A stretch of 64,000 nt of DNA, from contig CP087208.1 of the NCBI GenBank assembly GCA_020912385.1, forward strand, positions 3,391,364 to 3,455,363, read 5' to 3'. Below the pieces are notes generated by a model. That model searched no databases and was not told the DNA's origin. It saw only the letters and a program-made list of their open reading frames with translations. The stretch comes from Neofusicoccum parvum. Taxonomy: Eukaryota > Ascomycota > Dothideomycetes > Botryosphaeriales > Botryosphaeriaceae. Positions 31,472-42,144 of the stretch are shown here, piece after piece. A program made the translations under genes and the position numbers. Each line of letters starts with the position of its first letter. Within the stretch, counting starts at the first letter, position 1.

Positions 31472-34444
31472 ATGGGTAATACCAAACCTAGGAAAGCATG
31501 GCATACCGCCGTATCGGCGCTTGGAACCCGCTTGACTCGGATCGCGGGTCAACTAGCGGTATGAACACACTAATCAACGCGCGCCACTGCCGGAAATGCC
31601 TCTACTAACGCTGGTTAGGACTTATCCGCCGCACCTATTTCACGTTCCTTAGCTGACGACCTTGTTTCTGCGCAGAGTTAGGTTCAAGCTCTCAAGCGGA
31701 GCATTGGTGCTATTACTCGACATATCGATAGACTTTCGAAAGCTATCAAGTCTGAGCGGTAGCGGCGTAGCCGTCTCCCCACGCCCGACTTATCGGAGCA
31801 CGAGATAAGAACAGGCGAACATCGCTCATGCATCGGCTTCTACGACGGCGAGATTAGCTTTGGCCTGGCGTAGATGAATACACGCTTGGTTCCGACTATA
31901 TACGAGATGCTAAATGACTTTCTGGAGTGTAACGAGTTGGGATACTGTAAGGTTCGGGTTGGAGACGATGTGATATGCGGCATTGACCATGAGAAGATGA
32001 ACCGTTATACAGTCCACGCACTCGAAGGCTACCAATCTACTACTATAGGTCTCGAGGAATGGGGTGGGAGAGATGAGCTTTAGGAGTTGGTATGCTCTGT
32101 CTTCATCGCTGTAGGTGAGGAAGGCAATCCAATCTCAGAATTCCAGTTCTAAGACATGCGTACTGCCGAGATCGAGGCGGATGCTATAGAACTGAATGGG
32201 CGTGCGCTTCTCTGCTCTACAGTAGAGTCTACCTATGAACGACGCGATAGGCCTTATCTGGTCATTCCGACTGAACTCACACCAGACTGGCGGTAATTAG
32301 CGGGCCTGCCCGCTAAATCCTACCTCGACTGTGGCGATCGGTTATCCTAAACCGTGGGAAGGATTCCTGGTATTCACACACCTTACGAATATGTCAGCTC
32401 AGATACGTGCTCAGCTACCGGTATGTATGTTGAAGATGCCTCGCTCGGTTCCATCAACGTCGTTCTTACTAGCGCACCTAAAGTTTGGCTCATAGTTCCG
32501 CCACGATTCCAGGAAGCGTTAGAGACCCGGGTACGAAATAATCTTACAGACGGTCTACGTTTAGCGCGGAATTGCTCACAATCAGTACGGTATATAGACG
32601 TATTGTTATCGCCCACCCTGCTCGACAGCTGGGAGATACCGTACTATATCGTTGTCTGTAAAGCTGGCCAGATGGTGGTGACACTACCTAGCACGTATCA
32701 CCAGGTCATCAACGCGGGACCGAACTATGCGCAAGCGATCAACTTCGCGATGCCTGACTGGGTGGGGCCGCCTTCTCGATACTGGTTCTGTGGAAAGGCA
32801 TGCCCGCAGTCTAACGCCCCTACCCCTGAGCATTTTCGTGTACAGCGTGTACCGCAAAGCGAGAGCCAGCAGAATCCAAGCGATGAAGGATCTGATGACA
32901 GAGTTTAAGATAAACAAGAAGAAGAGTGCGAAAGTGCCGAAGGTGAAGTAAGCAATAACGAAGACAATTTAAAAGACGATACGCAAGACGTGCCGGATCA
33001 GAGAAATTAAGAAATAGACGGAGTGGAGGAACGAAAACAATCGGAAATGCGCGAACTAGAGCATAGGGGCCAAGCCTATAAGACACAGTATTCTAGCGAA
33101 TATGACCCGGACCTTCCACATGGAGTTGATGGTGTTGGTATACTATTAAGCGCTTTGGTCTGCCAGGTCGATCCAATCAACCAATCAAACGGACGTTATT
33201 TTAATGCGGTCAGGGCGCTTAACGAACATATAACCAAGGAGTTGAGTAACCCTCGTAAGCGCCGTGCATCACTGGTAGACAAAAATACCGAATCTGGAAA
33301 AGACCGCGGGGATGACAGTGTTAATGATTCCGTCGGACTCCGGATCGAAGAATCTTTCAACGACAACACCAGCCATTTCAACATACGCCGCGTAATTCCA
33401 GAGTCTAAGTTCAATTAATGGAGCGCCTGCGTCTCCCGCGCTGTAGAAGGTGGAGGGTTTAACGTTTAGGATGTCGTCTAGGCCTTTCATAATGCCCCTG
33501 GAAATGAGCTAATCGAGAAAGTGCTTAGAGCTTTGTAGTGTATTTGTGAAATTGCTAACATACCCCTCCTCTTACAAATTAGGGAACGACTGTTAACCAA
33601 TCCGGCTACAATAGCGGTAATCAACATACTAGCGGCTTCAGACGACGCTGAAGATTTGCAAAGACTAGTGCGGCTTTATTATGATATAAGCACACTTCGA
33701 ACTGTATCTTGGGCTGCCAAATACCATCTTGCACTTCAACAGTTGCAATATTACGAGCACTTTAAGGCTATAGTCGAAAGGAATCGCACACAGGCGGTAA
33801 AAGATAGGAATAAGCGAAGGAACTATAAGAAACGCCTAGCCACCAAAGGTGTATCACTCGACGGAGAACCCTCCCCAATACCTCCTGTTCGAACAGAGGT
33901 TATGGTAAAGCGGGAGATTATATCATCAATGATTGGATACGGTATCTGTGAGAAGGTTGCAAAAGATGACTTAGAGAAGTATCTTGAACGGGGGAAGAAG
34001 CTCCATTTATTCCTTAGATCAGCCAGCCAGAGTCTACTCGCTCTATTCCCACTATATAGTATAAATATAACCCGACCTTCGCTTGATCTTCTTTTATACG
34101 AGCCTCCTGAAGATGTTTCAAAGCTAGCGGAATTACGGCTGAGTAGACCTATCGAGTCTTCATGGTGAGCTCTTCAGCTTTAGTTAACTCGTACGTCTAA
34201 CGTACTTACGCGCGATAGTCTATTCAAGCTGAGCACTCGCTTATCCACCTACTTCGGACAACAAATACTTGTCGCTCGCCCTGAACTTAAGAATCATTGG
34301 TGCGACAACGAAAACATTCCCACGACTGCCTCAGCTCTTTCCCTAAGAACTTACTTAGAAGATGAATTGGCATCAACAAAACCTTCCCAAATAGCCGAGC
34401 TGTTTGAATCATTCAGAGGCCCAGTGGCTGGTTTTACTGCGTAG
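31472..34444 (+). pseudogene. JmjC-domain gene, broken by many stops
   Basis: One frame is readable from ATG 31472 to about 34444, close to 990 codons, with more than ten in-frame stops and no frameshift. Residues about 295-430 form a JmjC fold: 'GIHTPYEYV', then 'GMYVEDASLGSINVVLTSAP' plus 'KVWLIVPP', and 'TLPSTYHQVINAGPNYAQAINFAMPDW'. In active JmjC dioxygenases (Fe(II)/2-oxoglutarate histone demethylases such as KDM4) the iron-binding motif is H-x-E/D; here the first His is Tyr (TAT), a change C-to-T mutation of CAT would produce. The N-terminal part is a coiled coil ('ALKRSIGAITRHIDRLSKAI'); the C-terminal half is acidic then helical and unassigned. Stops are mainly TAG/TAA, as RIP predicts. 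Confidence 0.7.
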
Positions 34445-34583
34445 CTTTCTATAGCGAATCATATTATTATATGCTAGTCCATATATGGTTAGTGCGAGAG
34501 GAGGCTAAATAAAGGCACCTCCCTAACCCTCCTCTTAATAGTATGCTAACTTTCTTACTAACTACTTTACAAGATCATCCACT
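34445..34583. other. AT-rich spacer
   Basis: Nothing recognised between the JmjC relic and the LTR cluster. Confidence 0.4.
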
Positions 34584-34659
34584 TATAACGGCGGGCCTCG
34601 ACCTCTAAAGATCTAAACACCAAAGAGGGTGGTAAGCCTTAGGGTTTACCTTGAGTAGA
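34584..34659 (-). mobile_element. LTR family A fragment (inverted)
   Basis: About 75 bases from 'tataacggcgggcctc' to 'tttaccttgag' match the first 70-odd bases of the inverted LTR at 30485. It is cut off by LTR B at 34660. Confidence 0.7.
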
Positions 34660-35468
34660 TGTGACGATTTAGACCGTTAACATCTTACTCTCTAGGTAAG
34701 AAAGGAGTGTTAGCGCCAAGCCCTTCTACAGGTCGATAGGATTGAGCAGGTCGACCTGTAGAAGACTAAGCCTAATCGGGCTAAAGTGTTACGGCGCAGC
34801 CTTCACAGACAGTGAACTGAGGATCAACCCGAAGGAACAACGAAGAAGTTGGAAGTCAGAAGGATCCGAGGTCACGGGATCACTCCACGTGAGATAGCAC
34901 GTGCGCCCCACTCGTGCCCTCAATAAACGGCACGCCAATTTGTGCCCTCAATAAACGGCACGCCAACGTGTGCCCTTCAGTAACGATACAACCAGATTAT
35001 TATAGCTTTCCTACAGTATATAAGCATACTCACTTAGCTAGATACTTGACCCTTCGTGGTTAACTTCGCAATAGAATTTGGACTCTATTAGTAACGTAGT
35101 CTCGTATAGAGTACTTAGTCACGTACCTTTATCACTTTATTCTCGCTCACCCTCTCTTGTACCTACTTAAGGTAAACCCCTAACACGGCTTACTACCCTC
35201 TTTAGTATTTAGATCCTTAGAGGTAGAGGCCTGCCGTTATATAAAGTACTTATCTAAGACTAGATGTCTAAGACACGGGGTTTACTAAGAGTAAATACTT
35301 AGCGGGAACGTACGGGAAAGGGAAGCCTAAGACCGGCTATTCAACTTCTAACTAGTACCTAGGCTAGATATATAAGTTCCTCCTTCCTTCTCCATTCTCT
35401 TTCTTTTCTCTAGCTTAGAAACTTTAGTTAATTTTAAGAATCTAACTTATTCTTCTTAAGTCGTGATA
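34660..35468 (+). mobile_element. LTR family B, split by an LTR A insertion
   Basis: The left part 34660-34786 and right part 35247-35468 together make a 349-base copy of the solo LTR at 11798-12144, in the same order, ending TCGTGATA (mutated from TCGTGACA). CpA-to-TpA differences are frequent. Confidence 0.85.
34787..35241 (+). mobile_element. LTR family A, complete, nested in LTR B
   Basis: 455 bases from TGTTACGGCGCAGCC to GCCGTTATA (mutated TA end instead of CA). Bracketed by a perfect TAAAG duplication at 34782-34786 and 35242-35246, proving insertion into LTR B. It contains internal tandem 'gtgccctcaataaacggcac' units and TATA-like sequence. Confidence 0.9.
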
Positions 35469-35753
35469 ATTTCCTTCGCTAGGCTGAATTCGCCTAGTAG
35501 CTCCAGCTTTAGAAACTACTCTATGGCCGTATAGACTCCTTTCTTTATTATTAGCAGAGTGCGGTAGTCTATAGTTTAAGCTATATAAAGCATCTAGGCT
35601 CTACCTGCTTAGAAGTAAGGACATATTGAATTTTAATCACGTTAGTATCACGTGTATTTAACTTTAGTGCGAGACGGTTAAGAAGGGGGCCTCCCCTACC
35701 TCCTAAGTTAGAGACCCTAACCTAAAGGCCTAAAGGTATCCTAACCTAAAAGG
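35469..35753. other. AT-rich spacer ending in an AGGATACC relative
   Basis: No gene. The last 45 bases are an inverted, mutated version of the 17726-17800 repeat and also carry the string CCTAACC twice. Confidence 0.5.
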
Positions 35754-36571
35754 TTTGATTGATTGATTGATTGATTCTGTCAGGCTACGATACATTCTAG
35801 GTAGTATAAGAGCCGTCCCTCTCTTTAGCCTTACATTATCCTGTTCTTTAGCCTCTTCTCACTTCTTAGTCCAATCTGTTTACTTCCTTCGCTGCCATTA
35901 CATCTCTTGTGGTGGGTTCGATGTGTAAGCCTCCCCATGTTCATCTCGGAACCGCCCGGTTCTTTGTAGGAACTGAATGGCTGCCTTGACTACTGTATAG
36001 TTAGGCTTCCACTTCTCCTTTGGACCGTCTACTGGTTTCCCAGTGTGCCGGTCCTCCCATCCGCTCCATCCACCTAATAAAAAGGAAACATCCCCCCATC
36101 TCTCCCCTGCTGCTACCACCAGCTCTCGTCTAGGGTCCCGCCACTGCGGACACTCTAGTAGTACATGTTTAATTGTCTCCTGGCTCATGCCACACTCGCA
36201 CTCATCTGACTCCTCTCGACCTATTCTGTGAAGATAGGGCTTAAGTCGGCAGTGGTTTGAGCGGCACTGAATCAGGACTGCTGCCTGCTCCGAGTCCAGT
36301 CTGTTATAGAGGTTGATAGTGTGTTTGCCTGGTGCAGCACCATCCAGCTCCCACGTATATCTTCCGTACCTCTTTCTCTGCTTCGCATTTTCCTTCTCTT
36401 CCTCTTGCACCCTTACAAGCACTGCCTGCGTGACTGTTTTGACCAGCCTCCGACGGTCCTGGGAGTCTCGGTCCGGTCTCTGGCCTGGTTTAACTGCCCT
36501 CTTTGCTGCTCTGTCCGCTGCCTCATTCCCCTTCACCCCTGAGTGGGCTGGCACCCAGATGAGCCAGGGGG
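35754..36571 (-). mobile_element. LINE4 copy a: truncated 3' end
   Basis: 818 bases that appear identical to 36583-37397 of LINE4b, with the (AATC)n tail at the left, since the element is on the minus strand. Its ORF gives the last approximately 225 residues of LINE4 ORF2 without a difference. Flanked by 'ctaacctaaaagg' (left) and 'ctaacccaaag' (right), an imperfect target duplication. Recent insertion directly beside the tail of LINE4b. Confidence 0.9.
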
Positions 36572-36722
36572 CTAACCCAAAGTTTGATTGATTGATTGAT
36601 TCTGTCAGGCTACGATACATTCTAGGTAGTATAAGAGCCGTCCCTCTCTTTAGCCTTACATTATCCTGTTCTTTAGCCTCTTCTCACTTCTTAGTCCAAT
36701 CTGTTTACTTCCTTCGCTGCCA

Positions 36723-39700
36723 TTACATCTCTTGTGGTGGGTTCGATGTGTAAGCCTCCCCATGTTCATCTCGGAACCGCCCGGTTCTTTGTAGGAACTG
36801 AATGGCTGCCTTGACTACTGTATAGTTAGGCTTCCACTTCTCCTTTGGACCGTCTACTGGTTTCCCAGTGTGCCGGTCCTCCCATCCGCTCCATCCACCT
36901 AATAAAAAGGAAACATCCCCCCATCTCTCCCCTGCTGCTACCACCAGCTCTCGTCTAGGGTCCCGCCACTGCGGACACTCTAGTAGTACATGTTTAATTG
37001 TCTCCTGGCTCATGCCACACTCGCACTCATCTGACTCCTCTCGACCTATTCTGTGAAGATAGGGCTTAAGTCGGCAGTGGTTTGAGCGGCACTGAATCAG
37101 GACTGCTGCCTGCTCCGAGTCCAGTCTGTTATAGAGGTTGATAGTGTGTTTGCCTGGTGCAGCACCATCCAGCTCCCACGTATATCTTCCGTACCTCTTT
37201 CTCTGCTTCGCATTTTCCTTCTCTTCCTCTTGCACCCTTACAAGCACTGCCTGCGTGACTGTTTTGACCAGCCTCCGACGGTCCTGGGAGTCTCGGTCCG
37301 GTCTCTGGCCTGGTTTAACTGCCCTCTTTGCTGCTCTGTCCGCTGCCTCATTCCCCTTCACCCCTGAGTGGGCTGGCACCCAGATGAGCCAGGGGGTAAC
37401 ACCTCGGGCTACAATCTTATCCAACACCTTGTAGATGTCTTGTAGGATGTACTGCCCCTCCGTTTGAGTGTCAGTCTGGATTGCCTTCAGTGCCTTCTGG
37501 CTGTCTGTGACCAGAAAAACGTTTCTTCTCCCTTTTCTCTCTGTGACCAGGTTTTCCAGCCCTGCCAGTATTGCAAGGAGCTCTGTAGCAAGAACTGAAA
37601 AGGACTTCGCTCTTGCCACTGTTTCTTGAAGGACTGTCACTGGCTGGTGTGTATTTACCATACGGACCACCCCAATACTGCACATCCCTTCTCTTACTGC
37701 GCCGTCAACATAGACTGTGCTTGACTGCGGTAATTGCTGTACTTTTCTCTTTGCCTGTTCCTTCTCTTCAATCTGAATCCGCGTTCCAGCCAGCGCTGCC
37801 CATGGGGGACGGCTCCAAGGCAGGATTATCTCCATCTGGGGGGCCTTCTCTGGTCTGGCTAGTTCTGTAAATTCGTTCCATGTGTGCTGCAAGGGACTCT
37901 GCCACCTTCCACCTTGTGACCTGAGTGCCTTTACACACCTGGCTGCTGGATTCGCCTCTGGGAGACTGAGGAGTCCAACGAGGTGCTTGCCCACCTTCCT
38001 CTTCAGTCTGGATTCTACCGAGCACAAACCAGCTTCCGCTTCCAGTACTGGTAGCGCCACTGTTTTAAACGCTCTAGTGATCACCTGGGCTCCTAGTCGC
38101 TGGATCCTTTCAAGCATACCGAGCAGTTTGCTTGTTCCCAACCGGCCTGGCCCGTACCAGCATGAAGCAGCGTAGTCAGTTATAGGGACAACTGTGGTAA
38201 TAAAGAGTTGTCTCATTGCCCTTGGCCGTACCCCTTTTAACCGCTTTATTGCTAGACACTGCTTCATTGCCTTTGTCGTAGCTCTCGCCATATGGTCCTT
38301 CATCTGCATCTTCTTGTCTAGTAGCACACCAAGGATCTTGACAGTATCGCTTGGCTGGATTTCCTGGCTTTGAAAGGTAAGGGCCTGGGTTGGGACGTCA
38401 TCCTTTATTGGATTCCGCGTGAAGTGGATCAGCTTGGTTTTCTCCGCTTCAAAGGTGACCCCGCTTTTACGTGCCCAGCCCTCTACCTTTGGTATGAACT
38501 TTTCCTGGAGAGTCTTGACGTTGGTGCTTACACAGGGCCCAGTTACCCAGGCTGTGTAATCATCTACAAAGCCTAGAGTGCCTTGCTCCTTGTTGATTGG
38601 CCCTTCCACCAGTCCTGCATTGTACAGGATGTATAGGATTGGTGATAGTGGTGAGCCTTGGGGTACTCCTGGGTGTTCAATGTCCTGCAGAGGCGAACAG
38701 TGCCCATTTACCATCACACAACCTTTTCTCTCTGAACAGAAGCTGTCCACCCACCGGACAATGTTTTCAGGTAGCCGCCTCTCCCGCAGTCTCTGCAGTA
38801 GTACCTCTTTACTCACACCATTGTAGGCGCCTTGAACATCAAACGTGACTAGGGAAAGAACGCGTTGTCCTCTCCACGCCTCGTAAATCTTTTCCACAAG
38901 GATGTTGAGTGCTTGCTCACAGGATCGTTTGCGCCGGGCACCAAAGTGATTCTTTGGGAGTAGCTGGTGCTCCTCTGCTAGGTATGACACCCGCCTTGCC
39001 ACGACTGTCTCAAGCCCTTTGCTAATTGTTGCTAGCAGTGAGATTGGCCTGTACGCTTTAGGCATTGTGTAGTCCCTGCCCGGCTTCCGTAGTGGGATAA
39101 TCTTGGCTGTCCTCCACTTAGCTGGCAGATGACCTAGCCGTAGCGATGCCTCGTAGAGGTTGGTGATGTGGTCACCTGCCACCTGCCAGATTTCTTTCCA
39201 TACCCGGGCTGGGAGCTCGTCTGTGCCTGGTGCTTTGTCCGGGTTTGCCAGCATGATTGCCCTCTCTACCTCAGGCTTCTCAATTGGCGGGACTTTTAGC
39301 TGCTTCTGGCGTTGTGGATCCGTTTGTTCTTCCGGCTCTGGCTGCTTAGGAAAGAAGGTGTCTAGTAATAGGCTTGCCTTTTCCTCCTCTGTTGTTGCAG
39401 TTCTATCATCCTTTACCAACGTGGGTATCTTTCCAGTGGAGGACTCCACCCGTGTAAAGCTGTTGGCCTTCCACACGTTGGTAGGATCATCGAGGAACTC
39501 CCTCCAGTGCGCTCGCTTCTGGGCTTTGATTTCCTGCAGGTAGAGGGCCCTAGCGGTCGCCAGCTTCTCTGCTACTAGGCGGAGATCTACTTCTTGTTCA
39601 TTTCTTTGCCTTCTTAGTGCTGTGTAGTGGTTTCGAAGCGTAGACACGCTTTGGCGAAGCGTTGTAAGCTTATCGGTCCACCAACGCTTTGCGTATGGTG

Positions 39701-40649
39701 ATGGTTTAGCCCGTGGTGTTCTTGCCTCTACTGCCTCCTGCACTATCCGAACAAGTTGGTCTGCTTCTTTCTCCAGGGTCTCCTTGTCTTTAATCCTTAC
39801 TGGTGGAAGGAGGGTAGAGAGGAGGTCTCTATTTACCTGATCCCAGTTGGTTTTCCGAAAAAGTAGCCGTCCCTTCTTCTCTTCCGCCCGTGTGACTGAT
39901 AGGTCAAAGCAGGTCTCAATTGCGCGGTGGTCGGAGCCATGGTCGGTTTGGTGTGTCCTGCAGAACTCTTGCCTTTCTGCTAGGAACTCGGATGCAAGTA
40001 TAAGGTCGATGGTGGACCTTACTCTTCCATTTTGATGCTCCCAGGTGATTGTGCCTGGCCGGAGCAAGGACTGCAGCCCTCGCTTCTGTATGAGCCTGAT
40101 CACCTCACTTGCTTCTCCCTGGCGTGCCTCATGAGCAACTGCATCTCCTCCCCAGAGCTGGTCATGTCGGTTCAGGTCTCCTGCAATGATAGTCTCTAGC
40201 TCTTTTCCTTCCTGCTGTTCCGTTTCTTGTATGGCCTGGTCAATGAGTCTAACTCTCTCTGCAAGAGTACTAGCATCATTATAGACCGCTCTACCTTCCC
40301 TGGGTACATATGCTGAGAACAAAAGTATTGGCTTTCCTCCTGCCTGTAGTAGGACTGCTGCAATATCTGGCGATTCCACTGGTACTACCTGAGCTTTGAT
40401 CCGGTTATTTACCCAGATCATTGCTCGGAATCTGTGCCGTATGTGCCCTTCTCTGTGTGCTGTTGGGGTCACGGCCTCCCACTGGTGGTGGAAGTTGACC
40501 CTTGGTTTGTCGTCTTCTCCTCTGTACAAGTACGGCTCTGATACTACCAACACGTCGAACTGGGCCGTTTCCAGGTTGTTGAGGAGGCTCTGTTGAACCT
40601 CCATTCTCTTTCCGACGTTTAGCTGGAGGATCCGGAGGCCCTCTAACAT
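36723..40649 (-). CDS. LINE4 ORF2: endonuclease-RT-RNase H (intact)
   Basis: 1308 codons without interruption. AP endonuclease (about 1-240: 'LRILQLNVGK', 'IIAGDLNRHDQLWGG', 'HGSDHRAIE'), linker, reverse transcriptase (about 480-770: 'KAYRPISLLATISKGLE', 'FDVQGAYNGV', 'VPQGSPLSPILYILY', 'GFVDDYTAWV' with the catalytic DD near 695), RNase H (about 985-1120: 'TVYVDGAVREG', 'ATELLAILAGLENL', 'FLVTDSQKALKAI', 'IWVPAHSGVKGNEAADRAA') and terminal zinc motif 'CECGMSQETIKHVLLEC'. It makes the nick and copies element RNA into the target site. The start ATG overlaps the ORF1 stop in ATGTTAG (40649-40643), arguing for termination-reinitiation. Potentially active if a full 5' end exists elsewhere. Confidence 0.95.
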   Translation of the reverse strand: MLEGLRILQLNVGKRMEVQQSLLNNLETAQFDVLVVSEPYLYRGEDDKPRVNFHHQWEAVTPTAHREGHIRHRFRAMIWVNNRIKAQVVPVESPDIAAVLLQAGGKPILLFSAYVPREGRAVYNDASTLAERVRLIDQAIQETEQQEGKELETIIAGDLNRHDQLWGGDAVAHEARQGEASEVIRLIQKRGLQSLLRPGTITWEHQNGRVRSTIDLILASEFLAERQEFCRTHQTDHGSDHRAIETCFDLSVTRAEEKKGRLLFRKTNWDQVNRDLLSTLLPPVRIKDKETLEKEADQLVRIVQEAVEARTPRAKPSPYAKRWWTDKLTTLRQSVSTLRNHYTALRRQRNEQEVDLRLVAEKLATARALYLQEIKAQKRAHWREFLDDPTNVWKANSFTRVESSTGKIPTLVKDDRTATTEEEKASLLLDTFFPKQPEPEEQTDPQRQKQLKVPPIEKPEVERAIMLANPDKAPGTDELPARVWKEIWQVAGDHITNLYEASLRLGHLPAKWRTAKIIPLRKPGRDYTMPKAYRPISLLATISKGLETVVARRVSYLAEEHQLLPKNHFGARRKRSCEQALNILVEKIYEAWRGQRVLSLVTFDVQGAYNGVSKEVLLQRLRERRLPENIVRWVDSFCSERKGCVMVNGHCSPLQDIEHPGVPQGSPLSPILYILYNAGLVEGPINKEQGTLGFVDDYTAWVTGPCVSTNVKTLQEKFIPKVEGWARKSGVTFEAEKTKLIHFTRNPIKDDVPTQALTFQSQEIQPSDTVKILGVLLDKKMQMKDHMARATTKAMKQCLAIKRLKGVRPRAMRQLFITTVVPITDYAASCWYGPGRLGTSKLLGMLERIQRLGAQVITRAFKTVALPVLEAEAGLCSVESRLKRKVGKHLVGLLSLPEANPAARCVKALRSQGGRWQSPLQHTWNEFTELARPEKAPQMEIILPWSRPPWAALAGTRIQIEEKEQAKRKVQQLPQSSTVYVDGAVREGMCSIGVVRMVNTHQPVTVLQETVARAKSFSVLATELLAILAGLENLVTERKGRRNVFLVTDSQKALKAIQTDTQTEGQYILQDIYKVLDKIVARGVTPWLIWVPAHSGVKGNEAADRAAKRAVKPGQRPDRDSQDRRRLVKTVTQAVLVRVQEEEKENAKQRKRYGRYTWELDGAAPGKHTINLYNRLDSEQAAVLIQCRSNHCRLKPYLHRIGREESDECECGMSQETIKHVLLECPQWRDPRRELVVAAGERWGDVSFLLGGWSGWEDRHTGKPVDGPKEKWKPNYTVVKAAIQFLQRTGRFRDEHGEAYTSNPPQEM

Positions 40650-42102
40650 GTGGTAGTGGTGCTAGCTTCCCCCATTTCAACATCACCCGTTGCCAGCGTC
40701 CCTGCTGGCTGGGAGGTTACCGGCTTTTCTGTGGGCTTGGTTGCTAGCTTCTCTGTAGGCTTGGGTACCGGCTTCCCTGCAGGCTTGGTTGCCGGCTTCT
40801 CGGATACCGGCTTCCCAGCTGGCGTGTTTGCCGACTTTCCTGTTAGCCTTGCAGCTGTTCTAACGCCTGGTCTTGTGTGCCTTGGGTGAAGTGGGCACCC
40901 TCTATCAAAGATAGTGTGTGCGTCGCCGCAGGCTGGACACCTTGGACTGTCCCTCTTGTTGCAGTTGCGTGTGTCGTGTCCACTAGAACAGATTCCACAC
41001 CGGATGCTCCCAGTGCATCTGCTTTGCTTGTGGCCGTATTTGTTGCATCTGAAGCATGGCCTTTGGTCCTCTCTCTCCTTGAACATGGTGCAGTAGGCTG
41101 CAGAGGCCCCAAACCGTACTGAGCCTTGGGTGAGGAGGTACTGAGCCGCCTCCTTCTTTGCCAGCCAGATGACCAGCGATCCAGTTGCCTTTCCCACCTC
41201 AGTTTTACTGAGCCACGCAGCTTTCCTTGCTGCGCAGTTAACCTTACCATCCCCATTCTCCTTTTGGAAGTTGCTAAGAACCTCCTCTTTGATGGATCTA
41301 TCCCTAGTGGTGGTCCAGTTTAGAACCATGTGTTTGGACACTCCATCACACTTGATTGGGTACCAGGTCTCTCCTCTCGTCCTAGCTCCTGGCAATGTAC
41401 TCTGCAGCCAGCGGGGGTGTTGGCGCGCCTTCTGGGCCTCGGCCTCAGAGCTAAAGACCAGGTCAATGGCGCCCTCTCCATGAGGCCGGATGAATTCAAT
41501 AGAAACTTCCTTAGTAACCTCGTAGCTATCCAGGCCCTCGTCCAGAGCTGCTTTAACCTTATTTAGGTCGCTTCTCTCGCCTTTAGCTCTTGTAATGTCC
41601 ACTGTCACCGTTCTGGGTTCCTCATTCGCTTTTGCTTTTGCTGCTCCCTGGAGTGGCAGCTTAGGGCTTGCTGCTACTGGTGCTGCTCCAAGGACCGCGC
41701 TATATGTTGGCTTTATCTGGCTGGGAGGCTTAGCCAGCCTTGCCTTGATTTCCCCGGCTTCGCGAGAGAAGCGGGCTTGTTCATTTTTCGTTGCTTTTAT
41801 CTCCTGGGATAGCTCCTTGACTGCAGCTGTGAGAGTTGCCATAGCCTTCTGTTGGTCCTTGATCTGCTCACCCTGAGCGCTGATCATGTCCTCTTGTCTC
41901 TGAAGCATTTCTAGCTGGCTCTTAACTAGGCGCTGGAGCTGCTCTGCCTTCTGACGCAAAATTTGCGTGTCTTCTTTGTTGGCGCCTGTCTTGCTTGAAA
42001 AGGCCGTAGGCGCTCCAATAGCTACCTCAATGGTATCCTCTGTCCTTGCTCTTTTACTTCCCTGCCTTGCTGGTAGCTTACGCCTCTCCTTTACCGCCTT
42101 TT
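40643..42102 (-). CDS. LINE4 ORF1 (Gag-like), 5' end missing
   Basis: The frame is open from the right junction at 42102 to TAG 40643-40645, about 486 codons. The first ATG inside it (41957-41959) begins in the middle of a coiled coil, so the real start is probably beyond the junction and lost. In order: basic segment; coiled coil ('LVKSQLEMLQRQEDMISAQ'); central domain with 'TVDITRAKGERSDLNKVK'; three knuckles 'CFRCNKYGHKQSRC', 'CGICSSGHDTRNC' and 'CPACGDAHTIFDRGC'; then a Lys/Pro/Thr tail of short repeats (KPVSEKPATKPAGKP type). It binds element RNA and chaperones reverse transcription. Confidence 0.9.
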
Positions 42103-42118
42103 CCTAACCGAAAGACGC

Positions 42119-42144
42119 AAATCCAGCGCGACCGCGCTGGATTT
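42119..42144. repeat. Perfect hairpin at TLH module start
   Basis: AAATCCAGCGCG, a two-base AC loop, and CGCGCTGGATTT: 12-bp perfect arms, 9 bases inside the CCTAACC start. An identical copy is at 54818-54843. Confidence 0.95.

Larger units (their letters stand above)
36583..42102 (-). mobile_element. LINE4 copy b: nearly full Tad1-like LINE
   Basis: A minus-strand LINE with an (AATC)n tail at 36583, 3' UTR, intact ORF2 (36723-40649) and ORF1 open to the right edge at 42102, where the first TLH module begins. The 5' UTR and ORF1 start are missing. No stops, no frameshifts and no excess of TpA. It may be 5'-truncated on insertion or cut when the TLH module joined. Confidence 0.9.
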
